Shown piece after piece: positions 43,227 to 55,040 of a stretch of DNA of 64,000 bases (position 1 is its first letter; every line of letters begins with the position of its first letter). The translations under genes were made by a program, and so were the position numbers. The notes under the pieces were generated by a model. It was not told where the DNA came from, ran no database searches, and was given only the letters and a program-made list of their open reading frames with translations. Source of the DNA: Siderastrea siderea (taxonomy: Eukaryota; Cnidaria; Anthozoa; Scleractinia; Rhizangiidae). The stretch lies in NCBI GenBank assembly GCA_964030785.1, contig OZ034979.1, positions 12,130,883 through 12,194,882 of the forward strand, read 5' to 3'.

Positions 43227-44788
43227 GATGGGCTTGCTAGGGATGGGGTGTATTTGACAGTGCCCGTCAATCCTGGCGAGTAAGGAGGGGGGGGAGGTCA
43301 AAATAGCCCCATCCTGGACAAAGGTGCGCAAAGAAATTGAATTGTCCCTGAGCATTTGCGAGTATGTAATGGTGGTAATATTGCGAACAGAACAACAGTT
43401 TAGTGGTGAATGTGGGAAAAGAATGCAACATGTGACACTCAGGATGACGTTTAGAAGGTCGGGGGGGAATACCTTCTTTTTCAGTAGTTTTGAGAGGGCC
43501 GGGTAGGTAGACAAGATGACTGTATACTTAAGTTGGGACGTCTGAATTTATTTTTTTTTCTGTTTACACCTACCAATGAATATTGTTGTATGTGTAGTAC
43601 CAGATTAAAAGTTCATAACTTTATAAATGAAAGTTAACTTTTAATTTCCATAGCAGATGCATAAAAGTGTATTATGGTAGGGCTGGTATAGCTTTAAGCT
43701 CAGACTCTAAACTTAATTATCTTTCTGTTCCACTTGCCAATACTATTGTATGTCTACACTTTCGGTTACAGAGAGAAGCAACTGAGAGAAGAGAGCTTAA
43801 GGGTAAGTAGCGGTTAAAGGCTAGAGGGAAAAGGAGTGCTGCAGTAAGTCGTTGAAAACAAAGTCATTTTCGCTGTTAAGATGCATTTCGGGATTATGGT
43901 TTTCCTGGATATCCAGGAAAACAGGAGCGAGAAAGAACGAGAGCAAAGGGATCAAGTTGGAAGTAGAAGTCGTCATGAGAGATACCGTTCATTAGATAGG
44001 CAGGTAAAGAGCAGTGCAAGAGAAGACAAACAGAAGTGGCTGGATTCTATGGGTACTGATATTTAGAGAGCTGCACATAGTGGGGAACATCTACGTATGA
44101 ATCATCTAGCCTAGACGATTCTAGCCGGTCGGTGCGCTGCAGGTACATCATCTTTCAAGGGTGAGGATAGCAAACCCCTAGAAGACCGAGAAGAGGTGAA
44201 GTCACGGTGGGCTGACTACTTCAACGACCTGTTGAACCATCTGCCTCCACAGAGGAGGTTACACCGAATTGGGCCTATCGGGAGAGCACCTGGAACTTTC
44301 GGAAGATCCCCCCACTACTTGGGAGGTGGTGAAAACGGTTCAGAAGTTGAACAACACCAAGGCCTCTGGGGTGGATGGGATTGCGGTTAAAATGATCAGG
44401 CTGGGTCCAGCTAAGCTTATATCAGATCTGAATCAACTGTTCGTGAAGTTCTGGGAAGATGACACGGTTCCTGAAGACTGGACGAAAAGACTCTTCTGCA
44501 ATATTTTCAAGAAGGGAGACCGTTCCATGTGTAGTAACAACCATGGAATCTCCCTTCTATCTGTTCCTGGGAAGGTGTTTGGCCTCATCATTTTGGAAAG
44601 AATGCGTGCAGTTATTGAAAGGAAACTCTGTGAGAACCAGTGGAGTCTCAGGAGTGGGGGAGGGTGTGTAGATAAGATCTTCTGCCTTCGGATGCTGATT
44701 GAGAAGTACGTTGAGTTTCAACTACCGGGGCTTGCCATCTTTGTTGATTTCAAAGCAACTTTCGACAGCATTCATCACCCTTCACAGC
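43226..44788 (+). mobile_element. LINE 5' half: UTR-like copy B and RT start
   Basis: Copy B of the 5' repeat (43226-43900) runs into LINE coding sequence (basic linker near 43900-44065, RT from about 44190). The coding sequence stops abruptly at 44788 inside the RT (..FDSIHHPS), where a CACTA-like element begins with CAC. The RT continues at about 48313 on the other side. The LINE type is again RTE-like by its motifs but a different family from the 1.4-3.6 kb copy. Confidence 0.75.
44190..44788 (+). pseudogene. LINE reverse transcriptase, N-terminal half
   Basis: Reads KSRWADYFNDLLN (44200-44240), then a frameshift to PPTTWEVVKTVQKLNNTKAS and GVDGIAVKMIRLGPAKLI, then VPEDWTKRLFCNIFKKGDRS, HGISLLSVPGKVF, ERMRAVIERKLCENQWSLRS and FVDFKATFDSIHHPS (RT motif A; Asp in VDF, and FKATFDS where FEKAFDS is usual). 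The frame breaks at the CACTA junction. Confidence 0.82.
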
Positions 44789-44949
44789 ACGAAATGGAAA
44801 ATTTACGGAGCATTACAAATTACGTAAAGGAGATCGCTTTACGGGGTTGTTATAAAGACGCGTAAAGTTGCGTAAAGTTAACTTAAATCCAACATAAAGA
44901 TCACCTTTACGTCAACCTGCGTAAATTGCCTTAATGTTTTTAATCAGCG

Positions 44950-45700
44950 GCCCTTTGATCCCCTGTGAACTGCAAGACCCAATCAATTTGAATTGTTGAC
45001 TATGAATATGCCCCCTCTCTCGACCAGCAAATTAAAGTTTTTGTACTGTCTGATAAAACAAGTCGTCTTACATGATCAACCTCTTACTAACCAGCACAAG
45101 GCAGTACTGGGAACCACCATTAAAAAGTCTAGTATTTTCCACTTGGAGAAACAAGTTTTAGGAATCCATAAAAAAAACTACGTTGACTTCAATTTTCGAA
45201 CACTAAAGGATCTTTGGTCATAGACTTAAAAGTAAAGGGTTTTTTAAGAATGACTTTCTCTGTTCACTTGGTGGGAATAAAGGGGAAAAGATTAACTCTG
45301 TTTTTTTATACAAATGAAGTTTTGGTTTGGAAGACTTTAACATACATGTGCATATCCAAGCAAGACATGCTGCTAGCAAACAGATATTTGAAAAGAATGG
45401 TCCAGCTTTTCATAACTCACAATATTTATTCCTCTAAAATTTATTTTACAACCTAAGGTCATGGACAGTTTATAAATTTGAAATTTATACTTTTGTCCAT
45501 GGTACAACATTCATTCCAAAACAAATGTAAGTAGGCACTTGTAAAAAGAGAAAGTGTGACTGTAACTCCATACTTACAAGTTACATAGAATGTACACATT
45601 ATTGATTAAAAAACTCCTTACCCCCCCAAAAAATAAAAGTTATAAAACTGAAATCCAAATGTAAGGAAACAATTTTTATTCGGATAAAAAGCTGTTCGTC
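44950..45700. other. Non-coding part of the CACTA-like element
   Basis: AT-rich, frames at 44993-45223 and 45214-45456 without recognised domains. Confidence 0.35.
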
Positions 45701-45707
45701 GTGTCTA

Positions 45708-46285
45708 AAGGTCAGGACACACTAGGCGACAAGTCGCTGCAACACGTCGCGGCAACATGTAGCTGCGACATGTCGCCTTGTGAGACTTGGTGCATTCTTG
45801 CAACATTCCATTGACAGAATTTTGTCGCTGCAATGCGTCGCACAAATTCAACCCAGTTTGAATTTGTGCGACGCATAGCAGCTTTGCTTTGTGTCTAAAG
45901 GTCAGGACACACTAGGCGACAAGTCGCTGCAACACGTCGCGGCGACAAGTAGCTGCGACATGTCGCCTTGTGTGACTTGGTGCATTCTTGCAACATTCCA
46001 TTGACAGAATTTTGTCGCTGCAATGCGTCACACAAATTCAACCCAGTTTGAATTTGTGCGACGCATAGCAGCTTTGCGACAAAATATAAATTAACCAATG
46101 AGAACGGGTCATGTATTTTTGCCATATTAAATTGGAAAACTAGTCACATTCCCATTCTTCAAAATTCTCTACGTGTGCAACAAACAATTGCCTTGTGGCA
46201 GCGACTTCTTTTGTTGTAGTATGAACAGAGCGACTTGTCCCAGAGAACTGTTGCTGCGACTTGTCGCCTAGTGTGTCCCGACCTT
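45708..46285. mobile_element. MITE with ~35-bp TIRs and internal duplication
   Basis: The left TIR AAGGTCAGGACACACTAGGC GACAAGTCGC and the right TIR are complementary over about 35 bp with few mismatches (right end CGACTTGTCGCCTAGTGTGT then CCCGACCTT, 46285). Inside are palindromes such as AATTTGTGCGACGCAT. A 190-bp block including the left TIR and its outer flank (GTGTCTAAAGG) is tandemly duplicated: 45701-45890 and 45891-46080. Non-coding. Confidence 0.85.
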
Positions 46286-46897
46286 AAAGCTGTATGTACA
46301 AATGTACATGTGAAAAGAAATTGTGGTTTCAGGAAATATCCATACCGAGCAAAAGGTTACTTGAAATGGCTGAAAGGGGGTACGGAAGAGGGGTTTGAAG
46401 GTCAAAAGCCAAAACTTGGATACCTTGAAACTAAGCCATCCTCCAGGCTGCAAATAACAGTCGGTCATCAGACATTGGCTGACCAAAATTTGCTCATTCA
46501 TGATCGACAAAATCTGAATTGTAGTCGGACATGATGTCTGGACAATTTTTGATCATAAATCAGAAGTGATAACTTGTAAGTGGTAATTAATTCAATTCAA
46601 CCTTTTGTTTTTGGTTGTGTCCGACCACAATTTTGTTTTGTCCGACCAAGATGGTGTCTTAGTCACTACTATTTTCAATATTTTGACCGGTCGAAAACGA
46701 CACGTGACTGAACTAAAAATTGGTTTGGCCGGTCAACATGACCAGCAACTATCCAAAAATTATTTTGAGCCCTGTTAATAACTTAGCAGTGGTTTTACAC
46801 AGTTATTCAAATTTAAGTTTCTGCCAGAGGCCATGGCAAGTTCTGTGGATGATAATGAATCAGACAGTACACAGTTATTCTTTCTGCTACACTGTAC

Positions 46898-48307
46898 TCA
46901 GCAGATTGTTCGTTGAATTGGACTGACAATAAGCTTCTCAACTCCATCCATTTTCACAGACGAAGAAGCAAACTTGCAGTAACATCGCTGCACCGGCATG
47001 AAGTTTGCTGGTCCTGGTTGATTGAAACTTTGCAGCCTCCATACCTCAACAGGTCGACGGTAAAGCTCCTTCTGGGAGTCTTCTCTGTACCACTGAATAC
47101 AAGCAAACACATGCTTCTTGTACTCGTCTCCAACTTTAATACAGTTAACAAATAAGAACTTTACAAAGCCAGGCCTGAGTGCTGCTGAAGGATTAATCTC
47201 CCCATTGTTTCCTGCCCATGAAGCCATGACTTTTGCTGATCGCAATGACCGGCACTCCAACTTTGAACCAATTTTTTCTCCTGCAAGATGAACAGAAACA
47301 TACCGCCTTGATACTTCGCTAACCATGTTGAGCTCTATGTGCTTCTCAGGATACATCGCTTGATATGTTTCTACCAGTAACTGATGATCATCTGCATCGA
47401 GGTGCATGAGCTTATAGGCACTTGGGAGAGTTATTGATGAAATTTCAGACCAATTGATACTTCCTAGGCTTGCGCTGGTTGCAATATTAAGCAACATGGA
47501 TGATCCAACAGGCATACTTTCTACTGATAAAGAGTCGCGGTACTTGTTGAAGAAAGTACTAAAATGTTCACTAAAATCCTCAGGAAGGGCAACATTGGAT
47601 ACAAATTGTTCAGATAGGAACTTTCTCATCAGTTGAATTTCAATAGATCTATTGTTTGTGACAGTACTTCCAAGGACTCCATTGAAGCGCTCAAAGGCAA
47701 AGCACCAGAAGCTATAAACTGGGCCATAATCTTTAATACACTCCTTAAGATGGCAGTGAAGGTGCATATTTATTCTCACATAGTCCTTTCCATAAAGAGC
47801 CTCAAACTGGCGGCAGAATTTTAACAGAAGCATGTCAGCTTTGGTCAAATCGGCATGGGAGAGTGTTGGGACTGTGAGCAGGCGGCATGCCATGACGAAT
47901 GTATGCCAACAGTTCAGGTGTTCCTCTGGCAACCGGCCATGAGGTGCATAGATTGAATAAATGAGAGTCCAGTTCTTCCACTGGGATGCCTTGTACCGCC
48001 CATGATTTGAAGAAATCTTGTGTGGTAATCTACCTACCCCAGTTCCCACATCAAGGCTGTGAATCCTTTCTTCAATAACTTTGAGTTTGGCCTTTGTCAA
48101 AAGGTCTTTGTCCAACCATAGCTGAAACATCATCTTAGCAGTTCCAAGGAACAAATTGTGCATAGGGTCAATGACAGTGAAACGTATGGCATCAAAGTAT
48201 TCCAGTTCAAGAAGGACACTAAAGTAACAGCCATATTGAGTGGCAAGCTTCTCATGTGTTGTCTTGTTAACTGCTTTCCGTACCATTTCAGCGTATCTTC
48301 TATGCAA
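46898..48307 (-). CDS. CACTA/EnSpm (tnp2)-like transposase, C-terminal part
   Basis: An open 469-codon frame. It contains DPMHNLFLGT (about residues 47-56), the conserved motif of tnp2-type transposases carrying a catalytic Asp; WHTFVMACRLL (134-144); HLHCHLKECIKDYGPV (182-197) and FERFNG (205-210), matching the DUF4218-like region found in these proteins; and a long C-terminal domain to ANFMPVQRCYCKFASSSVKM near the stop. The Met used as start is only the first in the frame: the protein is cut by the junction with LINE sequence at about 48307, so the N-terminal domain with the zinc-finger/first catalytic residues is absent. No stops occur within what remains. Confidence 0.75.
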   Translation of the reverse strand: MHRRYAEMVRKAVNKTTHEKLATQYGCYFSVLLELEYFDAIRFTVIDPMHNLFLGTAKMMFQLWLDKDLLTKAKLKVIEERIHSLDVGTGVGRLPHKISSNHGRYKASQWKNWTLIYSIYAPHGRLPEEHLNCWHTFVMACRLLTVPTLSHADLTKADMLLLKFCRQFEALYGKDYVRINMHLHCHLKECIKDYGPVYSFWCFAFERFNGVLGSTVTNNRSIEIQLMRKFLSEQFVSNVALPEDFSEHFSTFFNKYRDSLSVESMPVGSSMLLNIATSASLGSINWSEISSITLPSAYKLMHLDADDHQLLVETYQAMYPEKHIELNMVSEVSRRYVSVHLAGEKIGSKLECRSLRSAKVMASWAGNNGEINPSAALRPGFVKFLFVNCIKVGDEYKKHVFACIQWYREDSQKELYRRPVEVWRLQSFNQPGPANFMPVQRCYCKFASSSVKMDGVEKLIVSPIQRTIC

Positions 48308-48778
48308 ATCGTTACTATGGGACTATGGGATACCTGTGAAGTATATACAGCTCATTCGCTGTGTATATGAAAACTGCGAGGCTGCTGTCATTGTTGAGGG
48401 CCAGAAAACAGACTGGTTAAGGGTTGAGACTGGAGTTCGCCAGGGATGCGTGTGATCTCCACTGCTCTTTAGTGTAATGATCGACTTTGCCCTTCGCAAG
48501 AAATGCGACAAACCATCTGCTGGGATATGTTTGAGAGAACGCAGGCGCCCACTTCTGGGAATTAAGCAATCATGGCACTTGACCGACATGGACTATGCTG
48601 ATGAAGTAACCCTTCTGGAGCCTGGGAGTGACAAGGGCCAGTAGGCATTGCGCTCCCTACAGAGAGCAAAGTCAGCCTCAAGACCAAATTACATATTTAC
48701 AATGCTGATGTCACCACTTCTTTCCTGTATGGCTCAGAGACCTGGGCGACAACACAGACTAAAGAAAAGAAATTAGAT
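48308..48778 (+). pseudogene. LINE RT continuation (palm), first copy
   Basis: Picks up the RT after the CACTA-like insertion: SLLWDYGIPVKYIQLIRCVY, ENCEAAVIVEGQKTDWLRVE, TGVRQGCV, an in-frame TGA, SPLLFSVMIDFAL, then DMDYADEVTLLEPGSD (catalytic YADD here reads YADE). It then runs to SFLYGSETWATTQTKEKKLD and is cut at 48778 by copy C of the 5' repeat. Confidence 0.82.
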
Positions 48779-49262
48779 GGGGGTGTATTTGACAGTGCCC
48801 ATCAAACCTGGCAAGTAAGGAGGGGGAGTCAAAATAGCCCCATCCTGGACAAAGTTGCGCAAAGAAATTGAATTGTCCCTGAGCAATTGCGAGTATGCGA
48901 TGGTGGAAATATTGCGAACAGAACAACAGTTTAGTGGTGAATGTGGGAAAAGAATGCAACACGTGACACTCAGATGACGTTCAGAAGGTCGGGGGGATTA
49001 CCTTCTTTTTCAGTAGTTTTAGGAGGGCCGGGTGGGTAGACAAGGTGATTGTTTACTTAGGCCGGGACGTCTGAACTTATTCTGTTTTTCTGTTTACAAC
49101 TGCCAATGAATATTATTGATGTCTAGTACCAGATTAAAAGTTTATAACTTTATAAATGAAAGTTAACGTTTAATTCCCATAGCAGATGCATAAAAGTGTA
49201 TTATGATAGGGTTGGTATAGTTTTAAGCTCTGACGCTATACTTAATTATTTTTCTGTTCCAC
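48779..49262 (+). repeat. LINE 5'-region repeat, copy C
   Basis: Matches copies A and B from GGGTGTATTTGACAGTGCCC through CTTAATTATTTTTCTGTTCC, then jumps to RT sequence at 49263. It separates two partial copies of the same RT region. Confidence 0.8.
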
Positions 49263-50045
49263 CGCTCATTCGCTGTGTATATGAAAACTGTGAGGCTGCT
49301 GACATTGTTGAGGGCGAGAGAACAGACTGGTGAAGGGTTGAGACTGGAGTTCGCCAGGGATGCGTGTGATCTCCACTGCTCTTTGGTGTAATTATCGACT
49401 TTGTCCTTCGCAAGAAATGCGACAAACCATCTGCTGGGATATATTTGAGAGAACGGCAGGCGCCCACTTCTGGGGATTGAACAATCATGGCACTTGACCG
49501 ACATGGACTATGCTGATGAAGTAACCCTTCTGGAGCCTGAGAGTGAGAAGGGCCAGCAGTCAGTCTCAAGACCAAATTACACATTTTCAATGCTGTTGTC
49601 ATCCCTACTTTGCCGTATGGCTCAGAGGCCTGGGCGACCACACAGACCGAAGAAAAGAAACTAGATGTTTTCGATAACCGCTGTCTCCGTCGTATTTTAG
49701 GCACCATGTGGTTCCACCAAGTAAGGAATACCGAGGTTCGACAAAGAACTGGCCAAACCACAGCATCTCTCCTCCTCAAGAGCAGAAGGCTACGATGGGT
49801 TGGGCATATCTGCCGAATGTGTCCAGAACGGCTTCCTAAATCACTTCTGAGTCGGATACCTGAGAGTGGAAAGCGTCGAAGGGGGAGATGCCGCACCAGA
49901 TGGAAGGACACCATTACAAGGGATGCAGGATATGCTGGTGTGGAGCAGGATCCAGAAGTTGTAGCGGCTGATAGGACACAGTGGTGGGACGTGCTTGCTT
50001 TATTGGTATCTTGATACCAAGTTGCCTGGATGATGATGATGAACT
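49263..50045 (+). pseudogene. LINE RT palm (second copy) and C-terminal domain
   Basis: 49263-49560 repeats the palm region of 48350-48650, with the same TGA after VRQGCV and the same YADE box. It then continues in frame 49610-50014 (134 aa): MPYGSEAWATTQTEEKKLDV, FDNRCLRRILGTMWFHQVRN, RRLRWVGHICRMCPERLPKS and RRRGRCRTRWKDTI, the typical C-terminal domain of this LINE type. The element ends in GATGATGATGATGA near 50029-50042. Two LINE copies, one internally deleted, explain the layout. Confidence 0.83.
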
Positions 50046-50363
50046 TTGGAATCACGGGTAATAAAATATGCACTTTAATATTTAGTGGAATGATCCGGCC
50101 GGCGTGCTATACTGTAGTTTGCGTTAGTAGATGCAGTTGAATGGCGCCTGTGTAGTCGCGCGGTATGCAGCACTCGCTACCCAAGGGACTCGTCGTAAGC
50201 CATGTGTGTGATTGTGAAGTGGTTTAATTGCAATGGACACACGTTTCGTTAAAGTACTTTTACTTAACCTGTAAAACAATATCTAACAATTAGGGTGTGA
50301 TAGTTAAAGTTGAAACAAAGAAAACACTGGATGTAGCGAATTTGCACCTCGCCAAAAGCGAAT

Positions 50364-50770
50364 GTTTTTGGGTCACATGCGTAAAGAACGAGGCATAGTC
50401 ATATTTGCATGGTTTCGGTGTTTTGTTTGTTTCGAGTGCCCATCTTGTTTTGGGCTTACTCATACTCGCATTAGCCCTGTGTTCGGTTTGATTCATAAAA
50501 TCGTATGTTCTGGGGTCACATGCTCAAAGAACAGGTACAGTCATCCTTGCATGGGCTCAGTGTTTTGTTTGTTCCGGCGTCCCTCGTGTTTTGGGCATAA
50601 GCATACTCGCATGGATTCAGTGTTCGGTTTGTTTCATGTAACCGTATATTCTGAGTCACGGGCTTAAAGAACGAGAAGGCATAGTCATACTTGCATAAGC
50701 TCGTTGTTCTGTTTGTTTTGGCACGGGTTTTCGCTAAAAGTCGTCTAGCTAATTGTTTGACGTCTTGTGC
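50364..50770 (+). repeat. ~140-bp tandem repeat, three diverged units
   Basis: Units start at about 50372, 50516 and 50655 with TCACATGCGTAAAGAACGAG-like sequence, followed by CATAGTCATA..TTGCATGG and GTGTTTTGTTTGTTTCG-like blocks. Spacing is 144 and 139 bp. Non-coding as far as I can see. Confidence 0.75.
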
Positions 50771-50836
50771 GATACGCTACCGCGCGCAATTTGTTGGCTT
50801 ACAGAACGAGGATTTGGCGGGTTTAATACTGCAGGA

Positions 50837-51060
50837 ATGAGATGCAGTTTCACCAGTTGCAGGCCTTGTACGACTCGTACGAGTTGACTAGGGTCCTTCC
50901 TTAATAAGATGCAGTTTCACCACTTGAACAAGTGGTACGACTCGCACGAGTTAACTGAGCCTCTGCCTTAATGAGATGCAGTTTCACCACTTGAACGAGT
51001 CGTACGACTGACGTACGAGTTGACTGTCCCCTGCCTTAATGGGATGAAGTTTCACTACAC
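50837..51060 (+). repeat. ~67-bp tandem repeat with GTACGACTCGTACGAG palindrome
   Basis: GAGATGCAGTTTCACCACTT recurs at about 50841, 50908, 50974 and 51043 (spacing 67, 66 and 69). Each unit contains the partly palindromic ACGACTCGTACGAGTTGACT. Weaker relatives continue to about 51200 (CACGACTTGA, AGTACGAGTTGA). Confidence 0.8.
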
Positions 51061-51292
51061 AAACGAGAAATAACCATTCATGCTATTTCCCTGAAAGATA
51101 CCGCATCACGACTTGAAACAATCGAACGAACTGTAGCCGTTGTTTTACGACTTCTACGGTTAGTACGAGTTGAATCACCACTAGCTACTTTCACGACTTG
51201 AGCAAGTGGTGAGTATTCGACATGTTTGAGATTATGGACTAACCAGAGGGCTAATGGCTATTGGGACGAGAAATTATTTTCAGCCAATTTAA

Positions 51293-54158
51293 AGTGTATA
51301 TGACACGAAAAATTTTTCTTCGGTTTTTGATTGTTTATGTGTATAAAAAACGATTCTAAGCTTTAAACCGGCATCAAACTTTTGAAACGTACTTTTTTCG
51401 CGGTGAAAATAGCACAAATTTGACTTCAAAAGTGTCGCCGTCTCGCGCGGCCAAAATGACACGTGATTAGCTAATGTGACGTCAATCAACTTGATAACAA
51501 AAACAACATGGCGTCAAAGTGGAAGGAACTTGGCAGAGTTGGGAAAGGTTTCTCGTAGCTTTAGCGCCTAATAAGCAGTGGTTTGCGTATTCCTTTTGAC
51601 GATATGGAGGAAAAGTACTCAGTATTCCTCGGAACCAGCATTTTGGGACAAGGGAATCGAAATAATTGTGTCGAAGGAGATGCAAGATCGAAGCACTCAG
51701 GCTACTCGAGATTTTGATTTTAACTTGAAGATATGGTTACGAACGAGCATTGTTTTATAAGGATCTGTCTCGATAAGCAAAGAAGTTTTACTGCAAAGCC
51801 CAGGGATGCTTTTCATTCGCAAAGCAGGACAGGTACGATAGCGTGGTCTGACTTTCGATTGTACAGGCGAACAGAGCTGCCAGTACAGTCTTAAATGAAA
51901 TTTGTTTTTATTCTTCTCAGGACTTTAGTGAGACATTATGATTTCAATATAATTTCAAGGACGATCGCCTACTCATAACATTTTTACACTGGACTGTGCA
52001 TACACTACTTTAACCTGACTGCACTGGATGTAGGATTTTAACTTAAATAAATCACCTTTTTAGCAAGACAAGAGTTCAGGATTTTGTTTGACTCTTCCTG
52101 TGAGGAGGCTGTAAATGCCTCGAGAGTGAAAATAGAAAGAAAATCAAGAGATTGCTGAAAGAATTCCAGGAAAATGTCTCACTTGGTTATATTTGTTTAT
52201 GGAGACAAACATTTTCTAGGAGTTTGTTTAATCCTTTGTCTACATATCACGTTTTTTACCAATCAGTCTGAAATAAATTCCCTGCCTTTTCACTGATGAC
52301 GTGACCTGACCTGATTTACATCAGCTTGCCAACAACAAAAATCCCTGTTAATACCAACAGCTGCAACTAAGCTAGATCCATCCAAGCCTCGAGAAATCTA
52401 GATTGGGTGGTTGTTGATACTGACACAGGGCATTCAGACCCCCCCCCCCCCCCCCCCCTTGCTTTTTGGTCAGATGAGTAAACATGGAATCATTATCTCT
52501 TGTTGCTTTATGTTTGGTGGTGGTTCTGATAAATCAATAAATATCAACTATCAAAATTGAAGATCAAGTGATGATCACAGAAGGACGTTCCTTCTGTTGC
52601 AATGATTGTGACCTATTGTCAACAAGAACGATACATTACATTGTATTTAATTTACTATTTTAGAAACTTCCCATATAGGAATACTTAGATAAATTGTTGT
52701 TGTTGTTGTTGTTGTTGTTGTTTGTGGTTGTACTGCCACTCCTTGTTGGCTATGACGAAACAGGTACACTATGACATGATGTTACAAACACAATAATTAT
52801 TCCTAAGTAAAAATTGACCGGTGATTTGATACCACAAATGCCCCAAGCTTTAACTCTGTCTCCAGTTATTAGGAACTATGGTATTAATTTAGGCGCTCCA
52901 TACAGGGCTTCCACCTCTTTCGATCAGAATCAGGCTTAAGCAGATTAAGCTTGCGGGGCCAGCCCAGTGTCAGGAACCTGTATTGTGTGCGTGTGTGTGT
53001 GTGGGGGGGGGGGGAGGGGGATGTATGGATCCTCATCACTGTGTCTGAGTGATACATATGCTTTGGTAATCGCCCAGTTAATAATGATTATTATTGATAA
53101 AGATAATGATTATTATTGATGAAGATTGATGTTGATTTCCACTGTTCATAGGAAAATTGTCAATATGGAGACCCACTGTTGATTTGCAAATGTACTCATC
53201 AATTGTCAATTCCTGTTGGTTTATTTATAATTAAATGTTAGTTTCAGAAGAGTTTGATGTGCTGCGCTCCCCTCCTGTGGTATTAGAAACACCAAAAGCT
53301 ATTTAAGAAGCTCAAGGACACCAGTTATTTTAAAAGCTACTGAACGTGATTATGATTCAATAACAGTTCTACAATATTGGGAAACCATACCCACTGCAAA
53401 ACAAAACAAAATGAACTGTATTCTAATGTGAAATGTGACATTGCCTTCATGGTACTGAGTTGTTTAAAGAATTACTGAGCCAAGATTAATATTAGTGTTA
53501 ATACCCTAATATTGATACTCTAGATAGCAATAGTCTTAAGCTGCTATATTTTCTGAATCAGCCAGTGATATGGCAAGTAGCATGCGAGCCGAAGTCAGTT
53601 TCAGTGCCACTTGTAAAGTAAAGCGTAGATAGATTCTAATTGCAGGATAACACGGTAGTGGAAATAAATGTCTTTTCTGGCCTGGACGTACATTGCGTAC
53701 GGCCATTATCAACAAAACGATTTCGTCATTGGCTTTTCTCTACACTCTGTAAAAACATACTTGCTTGCTGCAGAAACCATTGAAACTAAGGCCAGGCTGG
53801 GAATAAACTCTGGGAACTCGTAAATCGAAAATCCAGCGCACTCTCTATAAGAACGACGACATTTTTTGCGGTCGTAAAACATCAAAACAATCGGCGATAC
53901 TGCCGAACAATGTCAACATTTTGAGGCGATTTGTAACAAAAACACTGCGTTCGCGGGAACGCAATCAAGTCGATTGACGTCACTATGCGGTAAATTCGGT
54001 CCCAGACCCCGGAACAGTTTTGAAGGGAAAAATAGGGTCTTTTGCCCGCGAAAAAAGAGGTTTTTAAAAATTTCAGACAGGTTTTCAGTTAAGTATCGTT
54101 TTTTTATACACGTCAGACTCTCAAAAACCGAAGAAAAAAAATTCGTGTCATATACACT
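51293..54158. mobile_element. TIR element family, copy 2 (2.9 kb, non-coding)
   Basis: Colinear with 25384-28905: starts AGTGTATATGACACGAAAA (51293) and ends TTCGTGTCATATACACT (54158). It shares the CTCGCGCGGCCAAAATG block and AACATGGCGTCAAAGTGGAA near the left end, GGAATCATTATCTC in the middle, and GATTTGTAACAAAAACACTG near the right. It lacks the nested palindromic segment found in copy 1. Contains a long C-run (52440-52458), (TTG)n at 52697-52722 and a G-run near 53001-53014. No transposase was recognised. Confidence 0.75.
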
Positions 54159-55008
54159 GAATGGTAGGTTTCATCAGGAGGGCTTTCCACTCGGAAATAT
54201 CAAGACAAGACAAAATAAAACATAGTAATATGGGACAGAAGCATTCAATAAAAACTGTCACACATTTATTGTGAGTCAGTACGAAAATCAAGAAACAATC
54301 TTAACAGGTAAACAAACAATCAAAGACGGAAGGCGCCAGACATTTTTTTTTTCGGCTGTACCACGCAAAACTGACACTGGTTTACCTGCACTCGTTGTAG
54401 CTCTGTGTTCCAAAGGCTCCAAATGTTCAGGTACAATTCGGATGCCATGTCAAAGGAGTTGAATTGCTTTCCCATTGTTTGAGCGTTGTTTTTACCATTC
54501 TGTCCGCAACCTCTAAACCGAGAACAACTGCGCTTTGTGTTTTGTGTTTAACAAACTAAGATGGTGAATTCTGACGTTCCTCACAACAGTCATCTTGTTT
54601 CTGAACTGCATAGAAATTACCTGTTCAAGTTTAAATCCTGTCTTCAGTTCGATCAAACAGGCACATGATGGCGCCGTTGTGCGAAGGGATTTTGATTACA
54701 AACTTGTTCGGTTCAACTCCCGCAGCTAATTCCGCAGCTAAGAATTATGGTGAAATCGTACAGCTACGGTCCGCATTGAACGATAATTTAAGCAGTGTTT
54801 CAAGAAAAATAAAAACCGTACTACATTTGAGAGCCAACAACTAGAAGATGTTTTGCAAAAAGCTTATGCCACTTCGTTCACTTCGGAGCAGTTTCATTGA
54901 TTCATTCAGCTTTGGAAATAAACGTTGCAACGCTTCGCAAGGTTTTGCGGTTTTTTCGTTCAGTCATATGACCGATTCTTGTTCCCTTTTTACCTCTTTT
55001 TTCAGTTT

Positions 55009-55040
<32 letters not shown>

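Larger units (their letters stand above)
44789..48307 (-). mobile_element. CACTA/EnSpm-like element, right end truncated
   Basis: Interrupts a LINE RT between HHPS and the SLLWDYGIP block. The left terminus begins CACGAAATGG; the next 125 bp contain seven copies of CGTAAA/TTTACG (44802, 44823, 44838, 44861, 44871, 44906, 44920) in both orientations, the kind of subterminal repeats seen in CACTA elements. The minus-strand transposase (48307-46898) runs straight into the LINE at the right, so the right end and the N-terminal half are missing. A 578-bp MITE (45708-46285) is nested inside. Confidence 0.7.
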
